DNA from: Candidatus Bathyarchaeota archaeon
GTDB lineage: Archaea > Thermoproteota > Bathyarchaeia > Bathyarchaeales > UBA233
DNA: 6,370 bases
NCBI GenBank assembly: GCA_029907045.1
Contig: JARYMR010000086.1
Coordinates: 1 to 6,370, forward strand
Direction: 5' to 3'
The position numbers and the translations under genes were made by a program. The notes below the pieces were generated by a model. That model saw only the letters and a list, made by a program, of their open reading frames with translations, did no database searches and was not told the DNA's origin. Positions within the stretch are counted from its first letter, which is position 1; every line of letters begins with the position of its first letter. Positions 5,460 to 6,370 of this stretch are shown in pieces.

Positions 5460-6370
5460 CTATTCTTTTTGAAGTTCTGGAAGAATTTTTTCGAAGAAGT
5501 CAAGCGATTCTGGATTAATTAAGGCATCCCTGTTAGTGACTGGTCTGCCATTTATTATGTTTGAGACTGCGCTTTCGACTTTTTTCATGTTGAAGGTGTA
5601 GGGGATGTCTGGCGCTTCAATGATTAATGCTGGAACATGCCTTGGGGAAGCTTCTTCTCTTAAGGCTTTTTTAATTCTATTTTTTAATTCTTCAGTTAAC
5701 TTGAATTGGGGAGCGAGTTTTACGAATAGAATTATGCGTTGGTCTCCTTTCCAATCTTGTCCAGCAACAACACAATCGGCAACTTCTTCAAATTTTTCTA
5801 CTACGCTGTAGATTTCCGCTGGGCCTATGCGCACGCCAGAAGGCTTCAGCGTAAAATCTGAACGTCCAAGGAAGGTTATTCCGCCTGTGTCGCTGTGAAT
5901 CAGAATCCAGTCGCCGTGGCGCCAAACGTTAGGGTAGAAGCTAAAATATGCTTCCCTGTATTTTTTGCCGTCAGGGTCGTTCCAGAAATAAAGCGGCATA
6001 GAAGGTGCGGGCGCTTCGCAAACTAGCTCTGCTTCACGGTCAACCACTGAATTGCCTTTTTCATCATAAGCTTTTACTTTCATTCCTAATGCTGGACCCT
6101 GCAGTTCTCCAGCGTATACGGGTTGGATGGGTGTTCCAGCAGCGAAACAGCCGTTTATGTCTGTTCCTCCAGAAATAGAGTTGAAATGCAAATCTTCCTT
6201 GATTTCTCTGTAAACATATTCAAAGCCTTCAACCGACAATGGCGAGCCAGTTTGAGATATTTCACGCAAAGAGGATAGGTCGTAAACTTTTCCTGGTTTG
6301 GCGCCTACGCTTCTTAAATAGTTTATGTAGCTGGCGCTGCAGCCAAAAATTGTTATCTTTTCGTCTTGGA
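5460..6370 (-). CDS. Acetoacetyl-CoA synthetase (acetoacetate-CoA ligase), C-terminal part, 5' end beyond window
   Basis: The minus strand is open from the right edge to a TAG at 5460-5462, giving 302 codons; full-length family members have about 650. The enzyme activates acetoacetate to acetoacetyl-CoA with ATP, forming AMP, in the cytoplasm. The frame begins within the core domain (KITIFGCSASYINYL, then DLSSLREISQTGSPLS), continues through SISGGTDINGCF, LYFWNDPDGKKYREAYFS, the nucleotide-binding WRHGDW, and GRSDFTLKPSGVRIGPAEIY, and ends in a C-terminal domain with IPYTFNMKKVE. These segments are characteristic of acetoacetyl-CoA synthetase rather than acetyl-CoA synthetase. In the last motif the residue before the catalytic lysine is M, where relatives have G. 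A TTG at 6269 is in frame, but homologous sequence runs straight past it to the window edge, so it is not the start. An archaeon could use the enzyme for ketone-body or leucine breakdown or to feed isoprenoid synthesis; nothing here decides this. Confidence 0.9.
   Translation of the reverse strand, partial: QDEKITIFGCSASYINYLRSVGAKPGKVYDLSSLREISQTGSPLSVEGFEYVYREIKEDLHFNSISGGTDINGCFAAGTPIQPVYAGELQGPALGMKVKAYDEKGNSVVDREAELVCEAPAPSMPLYFWNDPDGKKYREAYFSFYPNVWRHGDWILIHSDTGGITFLGRSDFTLKPSGVRIGPAEIYSVVEKFEEVADCVVAGQDWKGDQRIILFVKLAPQFKLTEELKNRIKKALREEASPRHVPALIIEAPDIPYTFNMKKVESAVSNIINGRPVTNRDALINPESLDFFEKILPELQKE
5466..5491 (+). terminator. Two oligo-T tracts, likely terminator of the ligase gene inside the convergent gene
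   Basis: The plus strand has TTTTT at 5466-5470 and TTTTTT at 5486-5491, the first T-runs after the ligase stop at 5453. With only 6 bases between the two stop codons, plus-strand transcription must end within the last codons of the acetoacetyl-CoA synthetase gene, and these runs are well placed for that. No hairpin precedes them. The opposite strand shows only weaker T-rich stretches past the synthetase stop. Confidence 0.4.

Noticed and set aside
5605..5811. Plus-strand 68-codon frame opposite the acetoacetyl-CoA synthetase
   Set aside because: It is an antisense shadow of a conserved C-terminal domain and has no start signals.

Overview
The window looks archaeal. It has AT-rich TATA boxes (TTTATAT-type) about 25-60 bases ahead of start codons, a GGTGA ribosome binding site, TTG starts, oligo-T tracts just past stop codons, and a B-family DNA polymerase whose palm and thumb motifs resemble the crenarchaeal Dpo1/PolB1 lineage. 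Gene content (M55 peptidase, biotin-synthase-like radical SAM protein, phenylacetate-CoA ligase, acetoacetyl-CoA synthetase) and the composition would fit an anaerobic, peptide- or organic-acid-using TACK archaeon such as a Bathyarchaeia member. That placement is inference, because no rRNA is present.

Layout. Positions 1-77 (minus) hold the N-terminal end of a probable winged-helix regulator that runs off the left edge. Positions 173-1021 (minus) encode a DppA-type M55 D-aminopeptidase with all its zinc ligands. A 98-base divergent intergenic region (1022-1119) follows. A two-gene unit on the plus strand comes next: a radical SAM protein with a CxxxCxxC cluster motif and a second C-terminal CxxC pair (1120-2136), then, 8 bases later and from a TTG start, a 630-residue B-family DNA polymerase (2145-4037) that lacks the whole 3'-5' exonuclease domain but keeps the polymerase catalytic aspartates. 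A 78-base gap holds a promoter and ribosome binding site for a PaaK-type aryl-acetate CoA ligase (4116-5453). That gene converges, with only 6 bases between stop codons, on the C-terminal 302 codons of an acetoacetyl-CoA synthetase (5460-6370, minus), which runs off the right edge.

How they fit together. The peptidase, the aryl-acid CoA ligase and the acetoacetate CoA ligase could all serve breakdown of peptides and of the organic acids made from amino acids, but they are in separate transcription units. The radical SAM gene resembles the archaeal LipS1/LipS2 lipoyl-synthase type and appears co-transcribed with the polymerase, which has no obvious functional link to it. The most notable item is the proofreading-less yet apparently catalytically competent PolB paralogue. 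I see no tRNA, rRNA, CRISPR array, insertion sequence or other mobile element, and no clear new multi-gene system.
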